Source of the DNA: Alcanivoracaceae bacterium
GTDB lineage: Bacteria > Pseudomonadota > Gammaproteobacteria > Pseudomonadales > Alcanivoracaceae
Assembly: GCA_029210325.1 (NCBI GenBank)
Contig: JARGPU010000002.1
Coordinates: 62,001-126,000 of the forward strand
Direction of reading: 5' to 3'
DNA: 64,000 nucleotides
Under the pieces are notes generated by a model that had not been told where the DNA came from, did no database searches, and worked only from the letters and a program-made list of their open reading frames with translations. Both the position numbers and the translations under genes were made by a program. This document shows positions 43,779 through 51,434 of this stretch, one piece after another. How positions within the stretch are numbered: the stretch's first letter is position 1; the number at the start of each line of letters is the position of its first letter.

Positions 43779-45134
43779 ATGAGCAAGACCAACGGGCAAC
43801 GTGAAACCCAGACCATGCTGGAAGAGGGCCGTACCGGTTTTGGCCTGGCGCTGACGGCGGCCCGTGGTGGACTGCGCATGCTGCAGACTGTGTCGGTGCT
43901 GGCCCGTACCGGCGGTGGTTGGCTGTTCGGCGAGCGACCGCCATTGCCACGCCTGCTGCGAGAGACCTGCGAATCCCTTGGCACCACCTATATCAAGCTG
44001 GGTCAGTTTGTCGCCAGCTCACCGTCGCTGTTCCCGGATGAATATGTAGAAGAGTTCCAGAAGTGCCTGGATCGCACCCCGGGGCTGCCGTTTCACTACA
44101 TCCGCCGTACTGTGGAAAGCGAGCTCGGCAAGCCACTGGAAACCCTCTACGCCTGGGTGGATCCCAAGCCGCTGGCCTCTGCGTCTATTGCTCAGGTGCA
44201 CGCAGCACGGCTGCACAATGGCGACGAAGTGGTTATCAAGGTGCAGCGGCCCAATGTGGAAAACGTGCTGTTGACCGACTTCAACTTCATCTATTTCGGC
44301 GCCCGTATGCTTGAGCGTCTGGCGCCAGGTTTGTCCCATTCCGCCGTTTCCGGGGTTATTGAGGAGCTCCAGGCATCCATGCTGGAGGAGTGTAACTTCG
44401 AGCTGGAAGCCGAGCACTTGACCAAGTTTAACGAGTTTCTTCATGCCACCGGCAACACCCAGGCGGTCGCGCCGCGACCTTACCCGGAGCTGTCCAGCCG
44501 TCGGGTGCTGACCATGGAGCGCTTCTTCGGTGTGCCGCTGACCGATATCGAGGTGCTGCGCAAATACACCCCGGATCCGGCCCAGGCTCTGATCGGCGCG
44601 CTTAATACCTGGTTCTCCAGCCTGATGCTGTGTGACTTTTTCCACGCTGATGTGCACGCCGGCAATCTGATGTTGCTGGAAGATGGCCGGGTAGGTTTTA
44701 TCGATTTCGGCATCGTCGGCAAGGTGCGCAAAACCACCTGGGAGGCCATGGCCAAGCTGTTCGATGGTATTGGTCGAGGAGACAACCGGGTGATTGCTGA
44801 GGCCATGGCGGTGGTCGGCATGACCCGCGAAGCGGTTGATATCGATGCGCTCACCACTGATATCGAGAAACTTCAGGACCGGCTGATGAACGTCGACCCG
44901 GCCACTCTGGTGCAGGGCGACCGCAATGACCGCGAAGTGAATCGCCTGCTGATGGATCTTATTCGTATTGGCGAAGAGCACGGCATTCGCTTTCCGCGGG
45001 AGTTCGCCTTGCTGTTGAAGCAGTTCCTGTACTTTGACCGTTACGTTCAGGCGCTGGCGCCAGAGATGGATCTTTTCTCCGACTCCCGCGTCGATATGTG
45101 GGGCGGGCTCGACGAGATAAACCTGCTCCACTAA
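43779..45134 (+). CDS. UbiB/ABC1-family (AarF-like) atypical kinase
   Basis: 451 residues. The ABC1-family motifs are visible: KxGQ at 73-76 (IKLGQF), the alanine-rich nucleotide loop region ASASIAQVHAA, the VVIKVQRPNV lysine strand, HADVHAGNL and IDFGIVG. These proteins bind ATP and are linked to ubiquinone or lipid biosynthesis and transport. It is divergent from the TatT-like gene (208 bp between starts) and followed by a terminator. It is not the ubiE-ubiJ-ubiB locus copy, so a role other than canonical ubiquinone synthesis is possible. Confidence 0.9.
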   Translation: MSKTNGQRETQTMLEEGRTGFGLALTAARGGLRMLQTVSVLARTGGGWLFGERPPLPRLLRETCESLGTTYIKLGQFVASSPSLFPDEYVEEFQKCLDRTPGLPFHYIRRTVESELGKPLETLYAWVDPKPLASASIAQVHAARLHNGDEVVIKVQRPNVENVLLTDFNFIYFGARMLERLAPGLSHSAVSGVIEELQASMLEECNFELEAEHLTKFNEFLHATGNTQAVAPRPYPELSSRRVLTMERFFGVPLTDIEVLRKYTPDPAQALIGALNTWFSSLMLCDFFHADVHAGNLMLLEDGRVGFIDFGIVGKVRKTTWEAMAKLFDGIGRGDNRVIAEAMAVVGMTREAVDIDALTTDIEKLQDRLMNVDPATLVQGDRNDREVNRLLMDLIRIGEEHGIRFPREFALLLKQFLYFDRYVQALAPEMDLFSDSRVDMWGGLDEINLLH

Positions 45135-45154
45135 CCCGGTAGGAAACCCGGCAG

Positions 45155-45176
45155 GAGCGGCTTTAGCCGCTCTTTA
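45155..45176 (+). terminator. Terminator after the UbiB-like kinase
   Basis: GAGCGGC-ttta-GCCGCTC followed by TTTATT, about 20 bp after the stop. The GGAGCGGCTTTAGCCGC core also resembles REP-like sequences found elsewhere in the window. Confidence 0.8.
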
Positions 45177-46277
45177 TTACTCGACTGGATTGACGCACTC
45201 TGATCGCGCCGCATCAAACTTGCAGCGCACCTTGCGCTGCAGGGTCAGCATGTCTGGATCGTAATATTCTCGATCGCGCAAATGCAGGCGCGCCTGTTGC
45301 ATCATGATTTCGTATTCACGCTGATCCCGCTCCGGGACATCAATCCACCAGTGGGCCGGAACCTTGGCGGTTTCTTCGCCAAGTCTTTCCATTATCAGAC
45401 CATAATTCTGCAAAAAAACCTCGCGCACTAACTGGGCTAGCTCGTTGGGAAATTTGTCCGTACGGCCAATAATCTGCATGGTCATCTGCGCCAGCGGGAA
45501 GCGCACGATGCCACCATTAGGGGACATGCCCTTGTATAGCTCCAATACTTCGTAGGCCACCAGCGGGGCCGGTAATACGTCAACTACACCATTGTTAAAC
45601 TTGTTTGGTGCGGAAACGATGTCAGAAAGAATCGGAGTGGCACCAATCTGCGATACCATTTCTGCCTGTACCTTGTCGTAATCAAGTACCGCGACCTTTT
45701 TGCCGGCAGCCTTGGCGAGGCTGCTGATCGAGCGGTCATTAACAAAAACATAGATCGCACCGGCAGGAGCAATCCCTAGTACCACATATTCGCCGCTGAC
45801 CATCTTGTCCGCATTGCGCGGAGAATTCACTGCTTGCAGCAGCACGTGCATGTGCTCTTCATCCGGTACTGCCCCTACCGCATCAATGGTGCCGCTATAG
45901 CGATGGAACAAACGGCCCCGCAGGCCAGTCATCAGGGCTGCATCACAGATGCCGCTTTTCAGGTCCTCGGCGATCACCGTTTCATTGGTGTAGGGCACCA
46001 TCTCCACATCGACGCCGTACTGCATTATCTGGCCACGTTGATCCTGCGCTGCCGCATAAATGGGGCCGGAGCGTCCGGCAATATCCCAGATGCAGATCTT
46101 ACGCTTGATCAGTTTGTCTTTTGGGTAATCATAAAGCTGACGAATCGCGGCAATGCGCTGATCAAGGCTCAGGGACTGATCATAGGCGCTGGCGCGTAGC
46201 TGCTCATCAGTCGGCGCGGCATGTGTAGCAGCAGCTAGAATAAAAATTGGCAGTAGCGCGGTCAGTCTTTTTAGCAT
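45177..46277 (-). CDS. Periplasmic putative solute-binding protein, AdeT1/2-like family (paralogue 3 of 4)
   Basis: 366 residues with a signal peptide (KRLTALLPIFILAAATHAA). Compared with paralogues 1 and 2 it has about 33 extra residues between the signal and the core (DEQLRASAYDQSLSLDQRIAAIR helix). The core has KRKICIWDIAGRSGP, AEDLKSGICDAALMTGLRGR, VFVNDRSISSLAKAAGKKVAVLDYD, LELYKGMSPNGGIVRFPLAQMTMQII and the terminal KVRCKFDAARSECVNPVE. It is second in a pair with paralogue 4, 34 bp downstream of it, with no permease beside the pair. Confidence 0.86.
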   Translation of the reverse strand: MLKRLTALLPIFILAAATHAAPTDEQLRASAYDQSLSLDQRIAAIRQLYDYPKDKLIKRKICIWDIAGRSGPIYAAAQDQRGQIMQYGVDVEMVPYTNETVIAEDLKSGICDAALMTGLRGRLFHRYSGTIDAVGAVPDEEHMHVLLQAVNSPRNADKMVSGEYVVLGIAPAGAIYVFVNDRSISSLAKAAGKKVAVLDYDKVQAEMVSQIGATPILSDIVSAPNKFNNGVVDVLPAPLVAYEVLELYKGMSPNGGIVRFPLAQMTMQIIGRTDKFPNELAQLVREVFLQNYGLIMERLGEETAKVPAHWWIDVPERDQREYEIMMQQARLHLRDREYYDPDMLTLQRKVRCKFDAARSECVNPVE

Positions 46278-46311
46278 GATTACTTTCCTTGGTAGTTCGA
46301 TTTAGCTCTGG

Positions 46312-47502
46312 TTATTCCACCGGATTGACGCACTCACCGCGCTCGGGCGAATACTTGCAGCGGATGCGCCGTTGCAGGGTTAGCATTTCTGCATCGTAAT
46401 AGTCCATATCGCGCAGGCTTATACGAGCCTGCTGCATCATGTTGCTGTATTCCTGCATGTCGCTTTCGGGAATGGGAATCCACCACTTTTCCGGGATCTT
46501 AACTTCTTCCCGCGAGATCATTTCAATCACTCGCGGGTACTGCTCAAAGGAAGCCTCGCGAATCAACTGGGCGGCCTCATTGGGGAACTTATCCAGGCGA
46601 CCAATCAGCTGCATGGTGATCTGCGCTAGCGGGTAGTTGATGATGCCGCCATTGGGTGTCATGCCCTTGTAGAGCTCCAGTATTTCGTAGGCCAGTAGCG
46701 GCGCTGGCAGAATGTCCACTACGCCATTGTTGAACATGCCCGGCGCTCGGGTGATATCGGTACTCACCGGTGTGGCGCCAACGCCGGCAATCATCTTTGC
46801 CTGCATCGGGTCATATTCAAGTACGGCAACTTTTTTGCCCGCGGCTTTTGACAATGTGTTGATCGAGCGGTCGTTTACGAATACATAGGCAGCGCCGGCG
46901 GGGAATACGCCGAGCACCACATATTCACCTTGCACCATTTTATTGGCGGTACGCGGATTGGTGATTACCTGAAACAGGGTGTGCAGGTGGTCGCGATCCG
47001 GTAGTGCGCCGATGGCATCAATAGAGCCGGTGTATTTATTAAACTGACGGGCGCGCAGGCCGCTCATCAATGCGGCGTCGCAACGGCCAGCCTTGAATTC
47101 TTCGACCATCACGGTTTCATTGGTGTAGGGCACCATCTCCAGCTCAACGCCAAACTCCAGCGCCTGAGCACGGGCCTCCATGGCGGCACCGAATATGGGC
47201 CCAGCCCGACCGACAATATCCCAGATGCAGATGACGCGGCGCAGGCGCTGGCCTTCGGGCAGCTTGTCGATGCCGGATAGTTTGGCAATGGCCTTCAGTC
47301 TGTCGTTCACCGGCATATCGGCGTTCAGGCTGATCTCGGTCATCATCCGAACCAGCTCGGGAGTCAGCTCGATGCCGGGTAACAGGCGTTGGAACTCGGC
47401 CAGCTGCTCTGGGGTGAGCGATGAGGCGGGCTGCTTTTCCGCAGTGGCGACAGTGGGGATCAGCAGGGTAAAGGCCAGCAATAGCGCGGATAGGTGTTTC
47501 AT
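46312..47502 (-). CDS. Periplasmic putative solute-binding protein, AdeT1/2-like family (paralogue 4 of 4)
   Basis: 396 residues, the longest of the four, with a signal peptide (KHLSALLLAFTLLIPTVATA) and an N-terminal helical extension of about 65 residues (LTPEQLAEFQRLLPGIEL, NADMPVNDRLKAIAKLSGI). The core has RRVICIWDIVGRAGP, EEFKAGRCDAALMSGLRARQFNKYTGSIDAIGA, VFVNDRSINTLSKAAGKKVAVLEYD and ends RIRCKYSPERGECVNPVE. It is most like paralogue 3, so the two look like a tandem duplication. Substrate unknown; the extension may interact with TatT or a membrane partner. Confidence 0.86.
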   Translation of the reverse strand: MKHLSALLLAFTLLIPTVATAEKQPASSLTPEQLAEFQRLLPGIELTPELVRMMTEISLNADMPVNDRLKAIAKLSGIDKLPEGQRLRRVICIWDIVGRAGPIFGAAMEARAQALEFGVELEMVPYTNETVMVEEFKAGRCDAALMSGLRARQFNKYTGSIDAIGALPDRDHLHTLFQVITNPRTANKMVQGEYVVLGVFPAGAAYVFVNDRSINTLSKAAGKKVAVLEYDPMQAKMIAGVGATPVSTDITRAPGMFNNGVVDILPAPLLAYEILELYKGMTPNGGIINYPLAQITMQLIGRLDKFPNEAAQLIREASFEQYPRVIEMISREEVKIPEKWWIPIPESDMQEYSNMMQQARISLRDMDYYDAEMLTLQRRIRCKYSPERGECVNPVE

Positions 47503-47633
47503 TATTGTTCTCTCCGGTCGATCGGGCTATGCCCGACACACTAGGTGAACAGAGCATACAGGCGATAGACCGGTGAGTCGCGGAGCCTTGGCACTATGGT
47601 CGGCTGGTTAGCCTCTGGGCTGAAAACCCACCT

Positions 47634-47670
47634 TCACCACCGTGCCCGGGCGCAACCGCCGCCATAATCC
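47634..47670 (+). repeat. 109-bp interspersed repeat, 37-bp partial copy
   Basis: Identical to the first 37 bp of the copy at 32155 (TCACCACCGTGCCC ... CCATAATCC). It ends four bases before the end of yciK, so the rest was lost or never present. Confidence 0.9.
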
Positions 47671-47674
47671 GATA

Positions 47675-48439
47675 CTAGATTTGGGCGTTGAGGGATTGGC
47701 CTGTGATGCCTTTTGCTGCCGGGCCGAGCAGGTACAGGTATGGGGCCAGAATATCCTCAGGGCGCTTCAGCTTGCTGGCGTCTTCCGCCGGGTAGGCCAT
47801 GGCGCGCATTTTGGTGGCTGTGGCGCCCGGGTTGATGCAGTTGACCCGGATCGGTGCCACGTTCTCCAGTTCGTCGGCCAGTACCTGCATCAGCCCTTCG
47901 GTGGCAAACTTGCTCACCGCGTAGGCGCCCCAGAAAGCTCGGCCTTTACGGCCGACACTGGAAGTGGTGAACAGTACTGAGGCATCGGAGGAGTCTTTTA
48001 GCAGGGGCAGCAAGGCGCGGGTGAGGAAGAACGGCGCATTGATGTTGACCTGCATGACCGACTCCCAGGTGCCGTAGCTGTACTGATCCAGCGGAGTGAT
48101 TTCGCCGAGAATCGAGGCGTTGTGCAAAATGCCATCCAGTCGGCCGAAGGCGTTGCCAAGCATGCCGGCCAGTTCCTCGTAGTCGGCGGGGCGAGCAACC
48201 TCCAGATTCACCGGAGCCAATGCTGGCTCAGGTGCTCCCATGGCGACAATTTCATCATACACGGCCTCCAGCTTTTCCTGAGTGCGGCCGAGTAGAATCA
48301 CAGTGGCACCGTGTTTGGCCAGCGCCAACGCGGCGGCGCGGCCGATGCCATCACCGGCCCCGGTGACCATGATGATGCGGTCGTTGAATGCATTATCGGG
48401 GCATTGGTAGCTAGTGGCCGCTTGCTGAATGTCGGTCAT
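47675..48439 (-). CDS. yciK: YciK family short-chain dehydrogenase/reductase
   Basis: 254 residues. The NAD(P)-binding TGAGDGIG, the NASILG motif and the catalytic Tyr/Lys (YAVSKFATEG) preceded by the serine in FTTSSVGRKG are all in place. YciK is a conserved SDR of unsettled substrate, cotranscribed with mupP and ubiG. It starts 14 bp after mupP. Ends AKGITGQSLNAQI, normal for the family. Confidence 0.93.
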   Translation of the reverse strand: MTDIQQAATSYQCPDNAFNDRIIMVTGAGDGIGRAAALALAKHGATVILLGRTQEKLEAVYDEIVAMGAPEPALAPVNLEVARPADYEELAGMLGNAFGRLDGILHNASILGEITPLDQYSYGTWESVMQVNINAPFFLTRALLPLLKDSSDASVLFTTSSVGRKGRAFWGAYAVSKFATEGLMQVLADELENVAPIRVNCINPGATATKMRAMAYPAEDASKLKRPEDILAPYLYLLGPAAKGITGQSLNAQI

Positions 48440-48453
48440 GGTTCTTCCGGGAA

Positions 48454-49107
48454 TTAAAGATTTAGTAATTGAGCAAGCTCAGCGGTGTCCGCCGCATACA
48501 TATCTGCTCGCCATGTTTGCGGGTCTTCGCCTTCGCCGATATAGCCAAACAGTACGCCAATGGTTTTCATGCCGGCATTGCGGCCTGCGGCGATATCGCG
48601 GTCGTGGTCGCCCACATAAATGCAGCGCTGCGGTTCCACGCCCACCATTGCTGCGGCCTTTAGCAACCCTTCCGGGTGTGGCTTGCGTTTGGCCACATTA
48701 TCCGGGCAGATCACGGGGCCAACCCGGTCGGCCAGTTTCAGGCCAGCCAGCAAAGGTGTGGTGAAGCGTTCCGGCTTGTTAGTGACAATGCCCCACGGGA
48801 TATGGCTGGCTTCAAGTTTATCCAGCACTTTATCCATGCCAGCAAACAGTTGGCTGCCCACCGTCAGGTGATCCACATAGCGGTTCAGAAACTCGTTTAG
48901 CACTGCATCGAATGCTGCTTCCCCTGGGTTGCCGCCGAAGCCGGCATGCACCACGGCACGGGCACCATTGGATACCTGAGCGCGAATTTTTTCATAGCCA
49001 AGGGCAGGCTTGCCAGCTTCGGCCAGCATGGTATTCAACACGGTATGAAAGTCTGGCGCGGTATCGACCAGCGTGCCGTCCAGATCAAAGAAAACTGCGT
49101 CTGCCAT
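48454..49107 (-). CDS. mupP: HAD-family phosphatase MupP (N-acetylmuramic acid 6-phosphate phosphatase)
   Basis: 217 residues from the ATG at 49107; the open frame runs further upstream into ubiG. HAD motifs: DLDGTLVDTAPDF (motif I), the VTNKP (motif II), KPHPEGLLKA (motif III) and GDHDRDIAAGRNAGM (motif IV). Similar to phosphoglycolate phosphatase Gph, but in Pseudomonas the ubiG-mupP-yciK order identifies it as MupP, which makes MurNAc for the recycling pathway that bypasses de novo peptidoglycan precursors. It overlaps the ubiG stop by 1 bp (TAATG). Confidence 0.85.
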   Translation of the reverse strand: MADAVFFDLDGTLVDTAPDFHTVLNTMLAEAGKPALGYEKIRAQVSNGARAVVHAGFGGNPGEAAFDAVLNEFLNRYVDHLTVGSQLFAGMDKVLDKLEASHIPWGIVTNKPERFTTPLLAGLKLADRVGPVICPDNVAKRKPHPEGLLKAAAMVGVEPQRCIYVGDHDRDIAAGRNAGMKTIGVLFGYIGEGEDPQTWRADMYAADTAELAQLLNL

Positions 49108-49820
49108 TACGCTTCTGCCTTGATGCAGTGCACCAGATAGTTCACCGACACATCCCGGTTCAGGCTGGCGTTGGCTGTGAACGGGTTGTACTGCATACCG
49201 CAGGTGTCTTTTAGCTGCAGGCCGGCGTCGCGGGCCCATCCGGCCAGCTCCGACGGCTTGATCAGTTTGGCGTATTCATGGGTGCCGCGCGGCAGCAGGC
49301 GCAGGATGTATTCGGCCCCGACAATGGCCAGAGCAAATGCTTTCGGGTTGCGATTGATGGTCGAGAAAAATACCTGGCCACCGGGTTTGACCAGCTTGGC
49401 ACAGGCAGCAATAACTGCCCCTGGGTCCGGCACGTGCTCGAGCATTTCCAGGCAGGTCACAGCGTCGTACTGGCCGGCGCGCTCGATGGCAACTTCTTCC
49501 GCTGTGATGTTCAGGTACTCCACCTCAATGCCATCTTTCTGCGCATGCAAGCGTGCCACCGCCAGCGGCGCTTCGCCCAGATCAATGCCGGTGACGGTGG
49601 CGCCCAGCCGAGCCATGCCTTCTGACACCAAGCCACCGCCGCAGCCGATATCGATGACTTTTTTACCTTTCAGGCTGACTCGCTCGTCGATGTAATTCAG
49701 GCGCAGCGGGTTGATGTCATGCAGCGGACGGAACTCGGACTTCGGGTCCCACCAGCGCTCTGCCAGCGCTTCAAACTTGGCAATTTCAGCAGCATCGACG
49801 TTGCGGGCGCTCTGGTTCAT
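49107..49820 (-). CDS. ubiG: Ubiquinone biosynthesis O-methyltransferase UbiG
   Basis: 237 residues. SAM-binding motif I is [19 protein letters not shown], with [13 protein letters not shown] and the [11 protein letters not shown] post-motifs; the N-terminal [29 protein letters not shown] is the UbiG signature. It performs both O-methylations of ubiquinone synthesis. It overlaps the deaminase gene by 4 bp upstream and mupP by 1 bp downstream, so the minus-strand set deaminase-ubiG-mupP-yciK is one operon. Confidence 0.97.
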   Translation of the reverse strand: MNQSARNVDAAEIAKFEALAERWWDPKSEFRPLHDINPLRLNYIDERVSLKGKKVIDIGCGGGLVSEGMARLGATVTGIDLGEAPLAVARLHAQKDGIEVEYLNITAEEVAIERAGQYDAVTCLEMLEHVPDPGAVIAACAKLVKPGGQVFFSTINRNPKAFALAIVGAEYILRLLPRGTHEYAKLIKPSELAGWARDAGLQLKDTCGMQYNPFTANASLNRDVSVNYLVHCIKAEA

Positions 49821-51136
49821 GCGGATTCTCCACGGATACGGTCGCCCCAGGCGCGCGCGTCGCGCAATACCCGGGCCTCATTCAGGGTGGTGAGGGCGCG
49901 ATCTTCCATCAACGCCCGGCCGGCCACAAAGGTGTGACTGATCTGCGCGCGGCTGGCGGAATAAACAATCTGTGCCACGGGGTCATACAGCGGCTGGGTT
50001 TCCACCGCGCCCAAGTCAAAGGCAATGATGTCAGCTTGCTTGCCAATAACCAGTGAACCCGTCTGGCTATCGATGCCCAGCGCGCGGGCACCGGCCAGGG
50101 TGGCCATTTCCAGCGCGGCAGCGGCGGGCAGGGCGGCAGCGTCCTGAGCCACGGCTTTGGCCAGCAGTGCAGCGGTCTTCATTTCGCCCTGCATATCCAG
50201 ATCGTTGTTGCTGGCGGCGCCGTCAGTGCCCAGCGCCACATTGATGCCGGCATTGCGCAATCTCTCCACCGGGCAGAATCCGCTGGCCAGCTTCAGGTTG
50301 GACTCGGGGCAGTGCACTACCGACGTGCCGGTCTGTGCGAGAAGGGAGATCTCGTCATCGGTCAGCTGGGTCATGTGCACCGCTAGCAGGCGCGGGCCAA
50401 GCAGTCCCAGGCCATGCAGCCGGTCCAGCGGCCGGGCGCCGCCATCGGCGGTGGCCATCATGATCTCGCCGGCGGTTTCATGGATATGCATCATGATCGG
50501 CAGATCCAGCTCTTCGGCGTAGGTGAGCAGCTTCTGCAATGGCCCGTCTGAAACCGTATAGGGTGCGTGGGGGCCAAAGCCGATCTGGATCAGTGGCTCA
50601 TGGCGCCAGTTGTCGTGCGCTGCCAGCGCCAGTCGCAGATAGTCATCCGGGCCCTGTGCCATAGGGGTGGGGAAGTCCAGCAGGGGCGAGAAAAGCACCG
50701 CCCGCAGGCCGGCTTCCTTGGCTGCCCGGGCGATGGCCTCGGGAAAGAAGTACATGTCGGCAAAGCAGGTGGTGCCGCTGCGAATCATTTCGGCGCAGGC
50801 GAAGCGGCTGCCGTCGTGGACGAACTCATCGCTGATCCATTTACCTTCGGCGGGCCAGATGTGCTGTTCCAGCCAGGTCATCAGTGGCAGGTCATCGGCC
50901 AGTCCGCGGAACAGGTTCATGGCGCTGTGGGTATGGGCGTTAATAAAGCCGGGGGTCAGGGCATGCTGGCCCAGGTGCAGCACTTTGCCTGCCCGCCAGC
51001 GGCCTTCTACCTGATCAGAGGGCAGAATATCGGCGATCAGGCCATCGCGGACCACGATGGCATGGTTATTCAGGGTGCCGGTGCCTTCTACCGGAATAAT
51101 CCAGCGGGCATGGATGATCAGGTCAGCGGCGGTCAT
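49817..51136 (-). CDS. mtaD: TRZ/ATZ-family deaminase (5'-methylthioadenosine/S-adenosylhomocysteine deaminase, MtaD-like)
   Basis: 439 residues of the amidohydrolase superfamily. Metal ligands are seen in [14 protein letters not shown] (His-x-His), [21 protein letters not shown] and [13 protein letters not shown]; the middle has FADMYFF. The family deaminates MTA and SAH to inosine forms. In Pseudomonas the neighbour is mtnA next to ubiG; an MTA-type deaminase is consistent with methylthio salvage. It lies upstream of ubiG with a 4-bp overlap and about 300 bp from the divergent gyrA. Confidence 0.88.
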   Translation of the reverse strand: MTAADLIIHARWIIPVEGTGTLNNHAIVVRDGLIADILPSDQVEGRWRAGKVLHLGQHALTPGFINAHTHSAMNLFRGLADDLPLMTWLEQHIWPAEGKWISDEFVHDGSRFACAEMIRSGTTCFADMYFFPEAIARAAKEAGLRAVLFSPLLDFPTPMAQGPDDYLRLALAAHDNWRHEPLIQIGFGPHAPYTVSDGPLQKLLTYAEELDLPIMMHIHETAGEIMMATADGGARPLDRLHGLGLLGPRLLAVHMTQLTDDEISLLAQTGTSVVHCPESNLKLASGFCPVERLRNAGINVALGTDGAASNNDLDMQGEMKTAALLAKAVAQDAAALPAAAALEMATLAGARALGIDSQTGSLVIGKQADIIAFDLGAVETQPLYDPVAQIVYSASRAQISHTFVAGRALMEDRALTTLNEARVLRDARAWGDRIRGESA

Positions 51137-51250
51137 GGTGACTCCGGTTGGGGCAGTGGAGGGCGCAGTATATGTAGGAGAGGCTTCAGTCGCGAGGTTT
51201 TAACGGGTGTTTGCTAGTGAACCTGTCCGGGTTCGACCCTGACCCTCGTC

Positions 51251-51359
51251 GGCTCGGTGTCTCCCTTAGGCGTGAACGCCACCATAATCCGCAGGGTGAC
51301 TCAGCGTAGCGGGCACCCCGGAGGATTATGGCGGCGGTTACGCCCGGGCACGGTGGTGA
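51251..51359 (-). repeat. 109-bp interspersed palindromic repeat, copy 3 (inverted)
   Basis: Reverse complement of 32155-32263 with about three mismatches, in the divergent region between the deaminase and gyrA. A REP-like motif (TGTAGGAGAGGCTTCAGTCGCG at 51175, interrupted) lies just outside. It fills most of the 298-bp gap, leaving gyrA's promoter downstream of it. Confidence 0.9.
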
Positions 51360-51369
51360 GCGTGGTGCA

Positions 51370-51380
51370 GTGTGGTATGA
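51370..51380 (+). promoter_or_regulatory. Probable extended -10 element of the gyrA promoter
   Basis: GGTATGAT at 51371-51378 (TATGAT preceded by TGG) sits about 57 bp before the gyrA start, next to the repeat. No good -35 was recognised, so an extended -10 promoter is likely. Confidence 0.45.
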
Positions 51381-51434
51381 TTCTGCGCTTTCCGGCCGGC
51401 CTGGCCGACGCTGTTCAGGGGATATAAAAGAGCA

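Noticed and set aside
44019-45131. A 370-codon minus-strand frame opposite the UbiB-like kinase
   Set aside because: All conserved kinase motifs are on the plus strand; the antisense product has no recognisable family and is composition driven.
47144-47557. Minus-strand 137-codon frame overlapping solute-binding paralogue 4
   Set aside because: It is an out-of-frame shadow of the receptor gene, which has a signal peptide and the family core.
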